This document shows positions 9,513 to 18,533 of a stretch of DNA of 64,000 nucleotides, piece after piece. The stretch is from Desulfobacterium sp. (GTDB taxonomy: Bacteria; Desulfobacterota; Desulfobacteria; Desulfobacterales; Desulfobacteraceae), in assembly GCA_016342325.1 (NCBI GenBank), contig JAEINR010000001.1, positions 165,981-229,980 on the forward strand. The letters run 5' to 3'. How positions within the stretch are numbered: position 1 is the first letter of the stretch; each line of letters opens with the position of its first letter. The translations under genes were made by a program, and so were the position numbers. A model generated the notes under the pieces. That model was not told the DNA's origin and did no database searches. It worked only from the letters and a program-made list of their open reading frames with translations.

Positions 9513-9794
9513 CTTCCTATAGCGTTCACTGTAATAACTCTCTTGGACTCCCGCCAACACGACGGCTGTCCGAGTCACCGACAAAACACTGCAATTAGTG
9601 TGCCGCAACAGATTTTTTAATATCAGTTAAAGACAGAAAACCAGAGAGGAACAGTGCAAAAAAACGATGGAGGGCATGGCATCACAAAGAATCGCTGACA
9701 GCTTTCGACCCATTGCCATGGTCAAACAGATCAAACTGCATTGCCAGGGAGGTCAGGAAAGACTTCACAGACGTCAACAATTTGGCATACAACG
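9513..9794. other. Intergenic stretch upstream of the AMIN/TPR gene
   Basis: About 280 bases between the AMIN/TPR start and the end of the sigma-54 activator gene. I see no ORF with a ribosome site, no RNA gene and no convincing -24/-12 element. It presumably contains a promoter for the AMIN/TPR gene that I cannot pin down. Confidence 0.4.
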
Positions 9795-10865
9795 TCAAAT
9801 TACATAGAGAAACAACCCTTCCTGCTCCGGTTCGATACCCAGCTTCTTAATTTTCTCAACAAGGGTAGTCCGATTCATCTTGAGCAGTTCCGCAGCCCTG
9901 GCCTTTATCCAATCGGTCTGATTCAGGGCCTGGACAATCAATGAACGCTGGAACTGGTCCACTGCATCATTGAACCCCACTCCCTTTTCAAATACAGCCG
10001 TCATCGCGGAAGAGACACTGGTAGGAGCGGTCATTTTGACATGATCGGGGAGATCGGAAAGCACGACCAGGTCATTCTCGACCAGGACAGATATACGCTC
10101 CATGAGATTCTCAAGCTCCCGGATATTCCCGGGCCAGCGATAGGCGCCCATTGCGGCCAGCACCTCATCGGAAAACTCTTTTGGCCTGTAGCCGCAGTTT
10201 CGCTCCCCAAGCCTTTTCTGGAAATGATCCAGCAGCAGGGGAATATCCGATGCACGCGCCCTCAGGGGGGGAATGTGAAGGGGTATCACATTGAGCCTGT
10301 AAAAAAGATCCTCCCGAAAGGTCCCCTCCGCCATGGAGGCGGCAAGATCCTTGTTGGTCGCCGAAAGGATGCGTATATCCACATCAATGGATGTGGTGCC
10401 GCCCACACGCTCAATCCGCCGTTCCTGAAGGGCCCTCAACAACTTGACCTGGAGATCCGGACTCATGTCACCGATCTCGTCCAGAAAAATCGTTCCCTTG
10501 TCGGCAAGCTCAAACCGGCCGATCCTGGATCGATGGGCACCGGTAAACGCGCCTTTTTCATGGCCGAACAACTCACTCTCAAGCAGTTCTCCAGGAATCG
10601 CACCACAGTTGATAATGACGATGGGACCGTCATTCCTAAAGCTGTTTCTGTGTATAGCCCTGGCAATAAGCTCCTTGCCGGTTCCGCTCTCCCCGGTGAT
10701 GAGCACCGAGGAGTCGGAAACAGAAACTTTCTTTACCACCTTGAGAAGATCTGTTATCGCCTTGCTGGAACCTGCGATATCATCAGCAACAAACCCGTTC
10801 CTGTCCGATTCGGTTTCCAGCCCTTCCCCAACAGTCCTCTCCCTGGTGGAAGCCCCGATCATCAT
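9795..10865 (-). CDS. Receiver-less sigma-54-dependent activator (FleQ/FlrA-like)
   Basis: 356-residue AAA+ enhancer-binding protein with no N-terminal receiver, only about 30 residues before the AAA+ domain. Walker A GESGTGKE, GAFTGA loop, Walker B FLDEIGDM, arginine finger region FREDLFYRLNVIPL, and a C-terminal Fis HTH (RAAELLKMNRTTLVEKIKKLG). The C-terminal HTH region is very FleQ-like. Its ATG overlaps the cheY stop (ATGA), so it is co-translated with cheY. Probably a second activator in the flagellar/chemotaxis hierarchy; lacking a receiver, it must be controlled by other means. Confidence 0.85.
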   Translation of the reverse strand: MMIGASTRERTVGEGLETESDRNGFVADDIAGSSKAITDLLKVVKKVSVSDSSVLITGESGTGKELIARAIHRNSFRNDGPIVIINCGAIPGELLESELFGHEKGAFTGAHRSRIGRFELADKGTIFLDEIGDMSPDLQVKLLRALQERRIERVGGTTSIDVDIRILSATNKDLAASMAEGTFREDLFYRLNVIPLHIPPLRARASDIPLLLDHFQKRLGERNCGYRPKEFSDEVLAAMGAYRWPGNIRELENLMERISVLVENDLVVLSDLPDHVKMTAPTSVSSAMTAVFEKGVGFNDAVDQFQRSLIVQALNQTDWIKARAAELLKMNRTTLVEKIKKLGIEPEQEGLFLYVI

Positions 10866-11236
10866 TTTAGAATCTTCTCTAATTTTTCCGATATTGCCTC
10901 GGCCGTAAACGGCTTGACGACATAGTTTGACACACCCGCCTGAACAGCCTCGATCACGTTCTGTTTCTGGGCTTCGGCCGTAACCATAAGAAACGGTGTC
11001 CGTTTGAATTTGTCGCTTGCCCGGACCGATTTCAACAGTTCCAGACCGGTCATTTTTGGCATATTCCAGTCTGAGATTATAAGATCAACACTCTCCCTAT
11101 CCAAAACTTCAAGTGCTGTGGTGCCGTCATCCGCCTCCAGAAGATTCTTAAAACCGATCTGCTTTAAAATATTCTTCAATATCCTGCGCATGGTTGCAAA
11201 GTCGTCCACAATCAGAACCTTTATGGATGTATCCAT
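10862..11236 (-). CDS. cheY: Chemotaxis response regulator CheY
   Basis: Single-domain receiver of 124 residues that, when phosphorylated by CheA, binds the flagellar switch. It has all the key residues: the Asp pair at 11-12 (VDD), the phospho-acceptor Asp57 in ISDWNMPKM, the conserved Thr in MVTAEA, and Lys in VVKPF. The WNMPKMTGLELL segment is characteristic of true CheY. It overlaps the downstream activator gene by 4 bases. Confidence 0.93.
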   Translation of the reverse strand: MDTSIKVLIVDDFATMRRILKNILKQIGFKNLLEADDGTTALEVLDRESVDLIISDWNMPKMTGLELLKSVRASDKFKRTPFLMVTAEAQKQNVIEAVQAGVSNYVVKPFTAEAISEKLEKILK

Positions 11237-11273
11237 TGCCTAAAATCTCCTCCTTTATGATTACAGCGTTCCA

Positions 11274-11735
11274 CTATCGTTCAAAGCAGACCTCAATGGT
11301 AAAACGGCCCTCCCCCACAAAAAAGGGGATGGCAATCCTAGGGCCATCGGTATAATGGGAAATGCTGTGATTTTTCCCTGTAACAACGGTCGGAATGGCA
11401 GCCTTGAAGACCTTCCCCAGCTCTTCAAGCTCTTTTCTTGCCTGGCCTGAAATCATGTTGGTCAACTCTCCAACGGCGTCGGCAATTTCGCTGTTAAGCT
11501 CCTCCATCTTCTCACCAAACATGTTTGAAACAATGTCCAGAATACACGTTTCCTGAAACGTAACGGAAATGGTACCGTTGGCAACGCCGGTGAGCCCGAT
11601 AACGCCGGTCACATCCCCCTTTGCCACATTATCCTTTTTCAGGTAGGGGGCCCCCGCTTCAACCGACACAAAGGCCATGGTTTCCAGGACATTGCTTGTC
11701 GCATTGATAAAAGGATTTATCAACTTCACGTCCAT
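11274..11735 (-). CDS. cheX: Chemotaxis phosphatase CheX
   Basis: CheY-P phosphatase of the CheC/CheX/FliY family. About 153 residues from ATG 11735, which follows GGAAGG; the frame is open to an upstream ATG at 11756 but the family begins MDVK-INPF as here. The phosphatase signature E-x-x-N appears in ADAVGELTNMISGQARKEL. It lies 37 bases upstream of cheY in the same direction, giving a regulator and its phosphatase together. Confidence 0.88.
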   Translation of the reverse strand: MDVKLINPFINATSNVLETMAFVSVEAGAPYLKKDNVAKGDVTGVIGLTGVANGTISVTFQETCILDIVSNMFGEKMEELNSEIADAVGELTNMISGQARKELEELGKVFKAAIPTVVTGKNHSISHYTDGPRIAIPFFVGEGRFTIEVCFER

Positions 11736-11798
11736 TTCAAGCCTTCCCATGTCCAAACGTTGTAGATCCGTAAACCAAGTTCAATCTCCGTTCACACG

Positions 11799-12131
11799 TT
11801 AACTATTGTAAAGCACAATATTCTTTAAATGGGTATAGGTATCCAAATCCATGGCCTCAAAGGAAAGTCCGATTCCCCCATCAACCACCCTGGCGACCCG
11901 GGCCTTCATGGCAAGCTCAATATCCCCGATTCCTCCGGAGAGAAAAATCTTCACATTGCATTCCGAGCCTGCCTCAAGCCTCTTATCGGTATTGACAAAG
12001 ACCCCTGTAAGGCTCAGATCTGTTGAGCTTCCAATTGCCTCAATTTCCGCATCGCTGGTCATCAATACAATTCGGGTTGAGAACTCAACCCTGGTATTCC
12101 TGCGCCTATCCTGGTTGTCGGTGATCTCCAT
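11799..12131 (-). CDS. PilZ domain c-di-GMP-binding protein
   Basis: 110-residue single PilZ domain. The two c-di-GMP-binding motifs are visible: RRRNTR near residues 9-14 (RxxxR) and DLSLTG near 38-43 (D/NxSxxG). A small adaptor of this kind typically modulates motility. Its position between cheX and an HD-GYP phosphodiesterase supports a role in c-di-GMP control of the flagellum (inference). Confidence 0.88.
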   Translation of the reverse strand: MEITDNQDRRRNTRVEFSTRIVLMTSDAEIEAIGSSTDLSLTGVFVNTDKRLEAGSECNVKIFLSGGIGDIELAMKARVARVVDGGIGLSFEAMDLDTYTHLKNIVLYNS

Positions 12132-12233
12132 GGATGTCCTACCCCATCTTAGTTATTAAACAATAAACACCATGTCGAACACAGGCTACCACACTTTATA
12201 GCCCTTCACAAGCCATTAAAGCCCCTTTGAAGC

Positions 12234-13730
12234 CTATACCCGATCGGCGATTTTCAGGAAAACGTCCACCACCTCAGGATCAAACTGAGTGCCTTTCCCC
12301 TCCTTGATGATAGCCAGCACCTTTCCCCTTTCCATTCGTTTTCGATAGGCACGGTCCGAGGCCATGGCATCAAAGGCATCGGCCACGGAGAGAATCCGGG
12401 AAAGCTTGGGTATACCATGCCCCATCAACCCGTCAGGATAGCCCGTGCCATCATAATACTCATGGTGATGCCGGATAATCTCCTGCTCCCGGTCCCATAA
12501 TCCCAGCTTACCCACGATGTCGGCACCGATGGCGGGGTGTTCCTTGATCTTCTCGTACTCCTCACGGGTGAGTCGTCCCGGCTTCAGCAGGATATCATCC
12601 CGGATACCGATCTTACCGATGTCGTGGAGGTGGCCTGCAAAGTTGAGAATATCCAGCTCTTCATCCTCGCACATCATCTCCTTACCGATCATGTGACCAA
12701 TCTCAGCCACCCGGGTGGAGTGTTTTCGAGTGTAGGGATCCCTGGCCTCAAGAACGGCTACAAAGGCATAGAGGGTTGAGAAGAGATTGTCATAGATGTT
12801 CTCGTAAAGGGCGATATTCTCAATAGCAGAGGCAGCCTTCTGGGTGATAAAATTCATGTAGTAAACATCTTTATCGCCAAACCGACGTGCCCCGCTTAAA
12901 ACAGAGGCGGTAACCACCCCAAAGGTCTTCTCCCGGATCTTCAGGGGGACCACCATGAACGAGCGGATATTTTCGGAAATTCCGTTGTTTCCGTTATTCT
13001 GGAAAACAAGACAGGGCTTGTCGTCCTTGATCACGCCGTGGAAAAGATCCCTTGTGCCATCGGACAGCTCCTCTCCCCCATGGGGGTTCAAGCCGGAGCG
13101 GGCAATGGAAACAAAGGAGTTATCCTGCTCGGTATAGATGTAAAAGACGGCTTCATCAGCCTTGACCACCTCCTGACTCAACTCCACCACCTTGGAAAAG
13201 ATCCCATGGCTGGAGTCTGAACTGGAAAAATCCTCCATGATCCGGTTAAACGTGTTGACCTCGTCGACCCTGGCAATGAGTTCGTCGTTCAACGCCTTGA
13301 GACGCTCCTGGCGTTCAACCTCCTCCCTCAGGATGAGATTCTCGACAAAAAGTCCCCGTTCCCGAACGATCCTGCGGAAAGAGAGTTCCATCTGCTCCAG
13401 GTTCACCGGCTTAACAAGAAAATCCACCACACCGTTTTTCAAGGTTCTGATGGTGTTGTCCAGGGATGGGTAACCTGTCATGACAACCACGGGAAGCGTA
13501 TTGTCGAACTTTCTTATTTGCTCGGCAAGCTCCAGGCCGTCCATTTCAGGCATGTTGATATCGGTAAAGCAGCAGCAGATCTTGACCCGTTTGATGAGAT
13601 CGATTGCCTCCACACCGTTCCTTGCCGTATACACTGTATATCCCTTGCGCTCAAAGAACTCTTCGGAAATCTCCAGTATTCCCTCTTCATCGTCCACCAC
13701 AAGGATTGTATGCTTACTGTTATCGACCAT
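12234..13730 (-). CDS. REC-GAF-HD-GYP cyclic-di-GMP phosphodiesterase
   Basis: 498 residues. Receiver at about 1-125 (VVDDEE acidic pocket, phospho-Asp in FTDINMPEMDG, Lys in LVKPV), a short coiled coil around 130-160, a GAF-like domain at about 165-310, then the HD-GYP domain at about 320-495 with HDIGKIG, HHHEYYDGTGYPDGL and the downstream SVADAFDAMASDRAYR. HD-GYP domains hydrolyse c-di-GMP. It lies in the same direction as the PilZ/cheX/cheY genes. Confidence 0.93.
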   Translation of the reverse strand: MVDNSKHTILVVDDEEGILEISEEFFERKGYTVYTARNGVEAIDLIKRVKICCCFTDINMPEMDGLELAEQIRKFDNTLPVVVMTGYPSLDNTIRTLKNGVVDFLVKPVNLEQMELSFRRIVRERGLFVENLILREEVERQERLKALNDELIARVDEVNTFNRIMEDFSSSDSSHGIFSKVVELSQEVVKADEAVFYIYTEQDNSFVSIARSGLNPHGGEELSDGTRDLFHGVIKDDKPCLVFQNNGNNGISENIRSFMVVPLKIREKTFGVVTASVLSGARRFGDKDVYYMNFITQKAASAIENIALYENIYDNLFSTLYAFVAVLEARDPYTRKHSTRVAEIGHMIGKEMMCEDEELDILNFAGHLHDIGKIGIRDDILLKPGRLTREEYEKIKEHPAIGADIVGKLGLWDREQEIIRHHHEYYDGTGYPDGLMGHGIPKLSRILSVADAFDAMASDRAYRKRMERGKVLAIIKEGKGTQFDPEVVDVFLKIADRV

Positions 13731-13984
13731 TCCTCATCATCCAAAACCCTCAAGATTTGCTGTTTTTGCCCATGTGAGCCCCATACTAAACTATTTCCTT
13801 TTCCAATGCAAAATAAATTAACCCCCTTCCGACATATGAAGTCCTCTCCGCCGAATCGAGAATATCGTTTGGCAAACTTCATTCCTAACAGAATTATATT
13901 CTTGACTTCAACCTTAACGGCAAATATACTTTACCAAGCATTCGGTAGACACGATTCAATATCAACCAAACCACAGAGGACACC

Positions 13985-14452
13985 ATGGATGCAACCGATT
14001 TCAAGATCGTGAAAATCCTTCAGAACAAGGCCCGGATCCCCAATGTCGAAGTTGCCCGGCAGATCGGCATGGCGCCATCGGCGGTTCTGGAACGGATTAA
14101 AAAGCTCGAAGCCCGGGGGATTATCGACGGCTACGAGGTTCGCCTCAATCCCGAGCGCTTCAACCGCGCCATGATCGCCTTTGTGGAGATCCGTGTCCGG
14201 GAGACCTCCGCCATCCGGGAGACAGGCAGGGAACTGGCAGAACTTGCGGCGGTGCAGGAGGTTCATTTTCTTGCCGGCAATGATTCCCTGCTGGTCAAGC
14301 TCAGGGTTTCGGACACCAATGAGCTTGAGGCCCTTTTGATGACAGAGATTTCAGCCATCCAATCGATCCTTTCGACAAAAACCGAAATTGCCCTGGCAAC
14401 CTTTAAGGAAACCGCCAGAATTCCGTTAACCGACACTGAAGAACAACCCTAG
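13985..14452 (+). CDS. Lrp/AsnC family transcriptional regulator
   Basis: 155 residues: N-terminal winged HTH (DFKIVKILQNKARIPNVEVA and the recognition helix PSAVLERIKKLE), then a RAM ligand-binding domain from about residue 60. ATG 13985 follows AGAGGA. It is divergent from the HD-GYP gene and 13 bases ahead of lysA, so it probably senses lysine or a related amino acid and controls this pair (inference; AsnC-type regulators of lysine genes are known). Confidence 0.9.
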   Translation: MDATDFKIVKILQNKARIPNVEVARQIGMAPSAVLERIKKLEARGIIDGYEVRLNPERFNRAMIAFVEIRVRETSAIRETGRELAELAAVQEVHFLAGNDSLLVKLRVSDTNELEALLMTEISAIQSILSTKTEIALATFKETARIPLTDTEEQP

Positions 14453-14465
14453 GGAGAACCAAACC

Positions 14466-15734
14466 ATGCCCATGTCAGCAAGTTTCAAACAACGACTCGC
14501 GCCTGTATTAGAAAAGGCCAGCGCCCATTTTGGCACCCCGTTTCACATCTACGACGAGGCGGGCATCAGAGAGACGGGAAGACAACTCAACCAGGCGTTT
14601 GCCAAGGTCGAGGGATTCCGGGAATACTATGCAGTCAAGGCCCTGCCCAACCCGTCGATCATGGAAATCATGCAGGACCTTGGATTCGGGTTTGACTGCA
14701 GCTCAACACCGGAGGTGCTCCTTGCCAGGAGCATCAAAAGCGATGGTGAGGACATTATGCTCACCTCCAACAACACAAGCCCCAATGAGTTTGAGACGGC
14801 CGCCATGGACGGCGGGGTGATCCTCAACCTGGATGACGCCTCCCTGGTTTCAAAGGTACCGACCATGCCTGAACTGATCTGCTTCAGGTACAATCCAGGT
14901 CCCAGGCGCAAGGGCAACAAGATCATCGGCAACCCGGTGGAGTCAAAATACGGGGTAAGCCACGACCAGATCATTGATGCCTACCGGGCGGCCATGGATC
15001 GGGGGGCAAAGCGGTTCGGCCTGCACACCATGCTCGCATCAAACGAACTCAACTACGAATACATGGTCGAGACCACCCGGATGAACCTCGACATGGTTAG
15101 CACCATCAGTGACGCCCTGGGCATACAGTTCGAGTTCATCAACATCGGCGGCGGCCTGGGAATCCCCTACCGACCCGAAGACAAATCCATGGACATCGAT
15201 GCCATGGCCAGGGAGACGCTGGAACTCCTAGAGGCGTTCAAACAATCCCATGGATGGGTCCCGAAATTCTTCATGGAAAGCGGACGCTATGTGACGGGCC
15301 CCCATGGCGCCCTTGTCACCAAGGTGATCAACCACAAGGATATTTACCGGAAATACGTTGGCGTGGATGCCTCCATGTCGGCCCTCATGCGCCCCGGCAT
15401 GTACGATGCCTACCACCATATCCATGTTTTCGGGAAAGAGGATTCGAAGGACAGGGAGACGGTTGACGTGGTGGGCTCATTGTGCGAAAACATAGATAAA
15501 TTCGCCGTACAGAGAGACATTGCCAAGACGGAAGAGGGAGACCTTTTAATCATCCACGACACCGGGGCCCACGGCCATGCCATGGGGTTCAACTACAACG
15601 CCAATCTGCGTCCCAAGGAGCTGTTGTTGCGGGAGGACGGCACGGTGGAACTGATACGCCGGGAGGAGAGGATCGAGGATTACTTTGCCACACTGAAATT
15701 CGAACCCGACCTCCTCGATTGTTCCCAAGGGTAA
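14466..15734 (+). CDS. lysA: Diaminopimelate decarboxylase
   Basis: PLP enzyme of fold type III that converts meso-diaminopimelate to L-lysine. 422 residues. Lys58 in YYAVKALPNP is the PLP lysine; GGGLGIPY binds phosphate; ESGRY, GSLCENIDKF and the C-terminal HDTGAHGHAMGFNYN are all LysA-type. Start ATG follows GGGAGAA. Other decarboxylases of this fold (ornithine, carboxynorspermidine) are less likely because of the GSLCEN/DTGAHG motifs. Its 3' end, including the TAA, is duplicated in tandem just downstream. Confidence 0.88.
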   Translation: MPMSASFKQRLAPVLEKASAHFGTPFHIYDEAGIRETGRQLNQAFAKVEGFREYYAVKALPNPSIMEIMQDLGFGFDCSSTPEVLLARSIKSDGEDIMLTSNNTSPNEFETAAMDGGVILNLDDASLVSKVPTMPELICFRYNPGPRRKGNKIIGNPVESKYGVSHDQIIDAYRAAMDRGAKRFGLHTMLASNELNYEYMVETTRMNLDMVSTISDALGIQFEFINIGGGLGIPYRPEDKSMDIDAMARETLELLEAFKQSHGWVPKFFMESGRYVTGPHGALVTKVINHKDIYRKYVGVDASMSALMRPGMYDAYHHIHVFGKEDSKDRETVDVVGSLCENIDKFAVQRDIAKTEEGDLLIIHDTGAHGHAMGFNYNANLRPKELLLREDGTVELIRREERIEDYFATLKFEPDLLDCSQG

Positions 15735-15773
15735 TATTCGAACCCGACCTGCTCGATGGTTCCTAAGGGTAAT
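15698..15773 (+). repeat. Tandem 38-bp duplication of the lysA 3' end
   Basis: Two adjacent 38-bp copies (15698-15735 and 15736-15773) that begin ATTCGAACCCGACCT and end AAGGGTAAT, differing at three positions. The first copy encodes the last LysA residues and the stop codon; the second lies wholly in the 3' untranslated region. 38 is not a multiple of three, so the second copy would not extend the reading frame. Confidence 0.92.
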
Positions 15774-15905
15774 CCCCGTTGCAATGGCCGGCACCTGTTC
15801 ATCGGGGAAATGCCCCGGAATTATCCTTAACCTTTAGGCTGGAGTGTGGTAAACACATAACCCTTTGACTGACTGAACGACCGCAAGAGGGAGAAAGGAA
15901 TTTCC

Positions 15906-17540
15906 ATGAAAATAGCCATAGCCCAGACCAATCCGGTGATCGGGGATTTTGATTTCAACAAAAAAAAGATGCTCGAGCGTGTTAACCAGGCCGCGACCCT
16001 GGGATGCGACCTGGTGGTCTTCCCAGAACTTGCCATCTCCGGCTACCCCCCCGGAGACCTGCTTGAGAAAGATGACTTCATCGACCGCCAGCTCGCCTGC
16101 CTGGATGAATTTGTCGCCGCTGCCGGCAACATCGGCATCCTCTGCGGCGCGGTCCAGCGCACCATCGAAAACGGGGAACGACTCCTTTTTAACTCGGCCA
16201 TGCTCTTTGAGAACAGGAAACCTGTTTCCAGGACGGACAAGCAGCTCTTGCCCACCTATGATATCTTTGATGAATCAAGATACTTCACCCCCGGCACCCC
16301 AAGCACCCTGGTGGCGTACAGGGGACTCAAGCTTGGCATCACCATCTGCGAAGACATCTGGAACGATGAAAAGCGTTTCAGCCAGAAACATTATGACCGG
16401 AATCCCGTGGCCGACCTTGCCCACCTGGGAGCGGATCTGCTCATCAACCTGGCAGCCTCCCCCTTCCACGGCGGCAAACAGGATCTCAGGAACACCATGC
16501 TCACAACCATGGCAGCAAAATACAACCTTCCCATGGTCTTTGCCAACCAGGTGGGCGGAAACGACACCACCATATTTGACGGGCTCAGCTGCGCCGTAAC
16601 CGCCAAGGGTGAGTTTGCGGCCCGGGCCGCTGACTTTTCCGAAGATCTTATCTGCTTTGACACAGACACCGGCATGGGCGACCACCACCCGGTCTCCCCA
16701 TCGGAGAATGAGGCCATCCTCAAGGCCCTGGTCACCGGCACCCGGGACTATGTGACCAAATGCGGTTTTAAAAAAGTCCTGATCGGCTCAAGCGGCGGCA
16801 TCGATTCAGCCCTGACCGCCGCCATTGCGGTCAAGGCCCTTGGCAGTGAGAACGTCAAGACCATATTCATGCCTTCCATTTACACCTCACAGCAGAACTT
16901 TATTGACACAAAACAGTTGGCCGACAACCTGGGGACCTCCTGGCAATCCATCCCCATTGCCCCCATGTACGATGCGTTCCTGACCCTGTCGGACACCTTT
17001 GACCCCACCGATCCCGGCATTGCAGAGCAAAACATACAGGCGCGGATCAGGGGCACCATCCTCATGGCCTTTTCCAACAAGGAGGGATCCATGCTCCTGT
17101 CAACGGGCAACAAGTCCGAGATGGCCGTTGGCTACGCCACCCTCTACGGAGATATGTGCGGCGGCCTTGCCGTCATCGGAGACCTGCCCAAGAAAAAAGT
17201 GTACGATCTCTCAAGGCTGATCAACACCGACAGGGAACTCATCCCGGTCTCCATCATCGACAAGGCCCCCAGCGCCGAGCTTGCCCCGGACCAGACCGAC
17301 CAGGACGACCTTCCCTCCTATGACGTCATAGATGCCGTGGTCAAGGCCCATGTGGAAGAACACAAGAGCATCGATGGGATGGTGGCCCAGGGACTTGACA
17401 GGGATGCCGTGGTGGAAATTGTTGCACGGATCAACCGCAACGAATATAAGCGGTACCAGGCGCCTCCCATCCTCAGGGTCACCACCAAAGCCTTTGGCGC
17501 GGGAAGAAGGCACCCCATGGCACAGCGCTACAAACTTTAG
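15906..17540 (+). CDS. nadE: Glutamine-dependent NAD+ synthetase
   Basis: Last step of NAD+ synthesis: amidates deamido-NAD+ using ammonia from glutamine. 544 residues. The N-terminal nitrilase-type amidotransferase has the triad Glu41 (FPELAISGYPPGDLL), Lys112 (DKQLLPTYDIFDE) and Cys148 (ICEDIWN). The C-terminal synthetase has the PP-loop SGGIDS at 296-301 and STGNKSEMAVGYATLYGD. The ATG follows AGAAAGGAA. A shortened copy of the dispersed repeat begins right after the stop. Confidence 0.96.
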   Translation: MKIAIAQTNPVIGDFDFNKKKMLERVNQAATLGCDLVVFPELAISGYPPGDLLEKDDFIDRQLACLDEFVAAAGNIGILCGAVQRTIENGERLLFNSAMLFENRKPVSRTDKQLLPTYDIFDESRYFTPGTPSTLVAYRGLKLGITICEDIWNDEKRFSQKHYDRNPVADLAHLGADLLINLAASPFHGGKQDLRNTMLTTMAAKYNLPMVFANQVGGNDTTIFDGLSCAVTAKGEFAARAADFSEDLICFDTDTGMGDHHPVSPSENEAILKALVTGTRDYVTKCGFKKVLIGSSGGIDSALTAAIAVKALGSENVKTIFMPSIYTSQQNFIDTKQLADNLGTSWQSIPIAPMYDAFLTLSDTFDPTDPGIAEQNIQARIRGTILMAFSNKEGSMLLSTGNKSEMAVGYATLYGDMCGGLAVIGDLPKKKVYDLSRLINTDRELIPVSIIDKAPSAELAPDQTDQDDLPSYDVIDAVVKAHVEEHKSIDGMVAQGLDRDAVVEIVARINRNEYKRYQAPPILRVTTKAFGAGRRHPMAQRYKL

Positions 17541-17568
17541 CCTGGACAAGCCAAAACCAAAGCGAAGG
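17541..17568 (+). repeat. Shortened copy (D) of the dispersed intergenic repeat
   Basis: Starts CCTGGACAAGCC, the left core of the family seen at 28211 and 50041, and jumps directly to the right-hand core AAACCAAAGCGAAG. It begins at the base following the nadE stop codon. Confidence 0.6.
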
Positions 17569-17570
17569 TC

Positions 17571-18293
17571 TTAATCCTGGACAAAGAGATCCAGGGCATC
17601 AATGAACTTTGGATCCTCGGCCTCCATGGTTTCCAGGATGGCCTTGTGCAGGCGGCGCTTGTGCTCGCCCAAAATGCCCCGCTTCTTTTGAAAGCTTTTG
17701 GCAAAGCCCATGGCATGCTCCATCAGCTCCGCCTGATCTGAGCTTGCCTGTTGGATGACATGGTTCTCCATGAGTTCCTGGGCCCCGACCCGCCGGCCGG
17801 ACAGCTTCAGCTCATTAAACATGTATTCGGGAATAGCCTTTCTGACAAAGGCGATCATCCCCGGAAGAAAGGGGATGCCAAGGTCCACCTCGGGAAAGCA
17901 GAAATACCCCCGGTCGGCCTTCATGAACCTGAAATCGCATGCGCAGGAAAGGATGGCACCGTTACCAAAGGCGTGGCCGTTGATGGCGGCAATCACGGGA
18001 ACCGGCATGGTAAGAAGTCGTTTAAAAACAGAGTTCATCCCAAACATGAATTGTTTGATACTCTCAAAATCCTTGTCGTTAAAACACTGGCCCAGCCACT
18101 CCACATCAATGCCCTGGGAGAAATTTTTCTCATCCGACGAGGTAAGGACAATGGAGAAGATCCCCCCATCCTCCAGGATCTCGTCAAAGACCTTATTCAT
18201 GGTATCTGCAAACACAAGATTCTGCTTGTTGGCCGTGTTGTTCATCTTGATAACCGCAACCGTTTCAATCTTTTCCCACTCAATAACCGCCAT
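17571..18293 (-). CDS. Enoyl-CoA hydratase/isomerase family protein
   Basis: Crotonase-fold protein, 240 residues. Seen: an oxyanion-hole segment corresponding to FSQGID, the second glycine-rich segment NGHAFGNGAILSCACDFR, and a glutamate in FPEVDLGI. The first catalytic Glu of true hydratases is absent (AFGNGA rather than GGGCEL), and the spacing fits enoyl-CoA isomerase-type members better than hydratases. The substrate cannot be told. ATG follows AAAGGAGA. Convergent with nadE. Confidence 0.8.
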   Translation of the reverse strand: MAVIEWEKIETVAVIKMNNTANKQNLVFADTMNKVFDEILEDGGIFSIVLTSSDEKNFSQGIDVEWLGQCFNDKDFESIKQFMFGMNSVFKRLLTMPVPVIAAINGHAFGNGAILSCACDFRFMKADRGYFCFPEVDLGIPFLPGMIAFVRKAIPEYMFNELKLSGRRVGAQELMENHVIQQASSDQAELMEHAMGFAKSFQKKRGILGEHKRRLHKAILETMEAEDPKFIDALDLFVQD

Positions 18294-18346
18294 CCAATTC
18301 TCCTTTTGCGCTCATTTTTTCCAAATAATCCCTTGCCTGTACTACA

Positions 18347-18361
18347 TGGGGTCAGGCTGGC
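18347..18361 (+). repeat. Short GGGGTCAGGC motif
   Basis: TGGGGTCAGGCTGGC upstream of the crotonase gene; the same core occurs in reverse orientation at 49329-49342. Possibly a remnant of a dispersed repeat. Confidence 0.3.
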
Positions 18362-18533
18362 TGCCCCCGCCCATCTTAGTTTCTTTACTAGAGAACAATC
18401 AACTTATCAAGTATTAGAAACGAAAGAAGCGCCCATCGCCAATATCACGAAGACGCATTTTTTTGTAGACTGATTTTTCCCGATGTGGTAGCGAGGTAGA
18501 GATACACCACCCAAAAAAAGAACAAGGATAAGG

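Noticed and set aside
9513..9608. N-terminal extension of the AMIN/TPR protein to 9608
   Set aside because: It would start at a TTG without ribosome site, placing the signal peptide 40 residues inside.
15700..15720. A tRNA T-loop-like TTCGAACCC in the lysA tail
   Set aside because: No cloverleaf can be drawn around it and it lies in a coding region.
15698..15773. CRISPR-like or attachment-site interpretation of the lysA repeat
   Set aside because: Only two adjacent units with no spacers and no integrase nearby; it is a simple tandem duplication.
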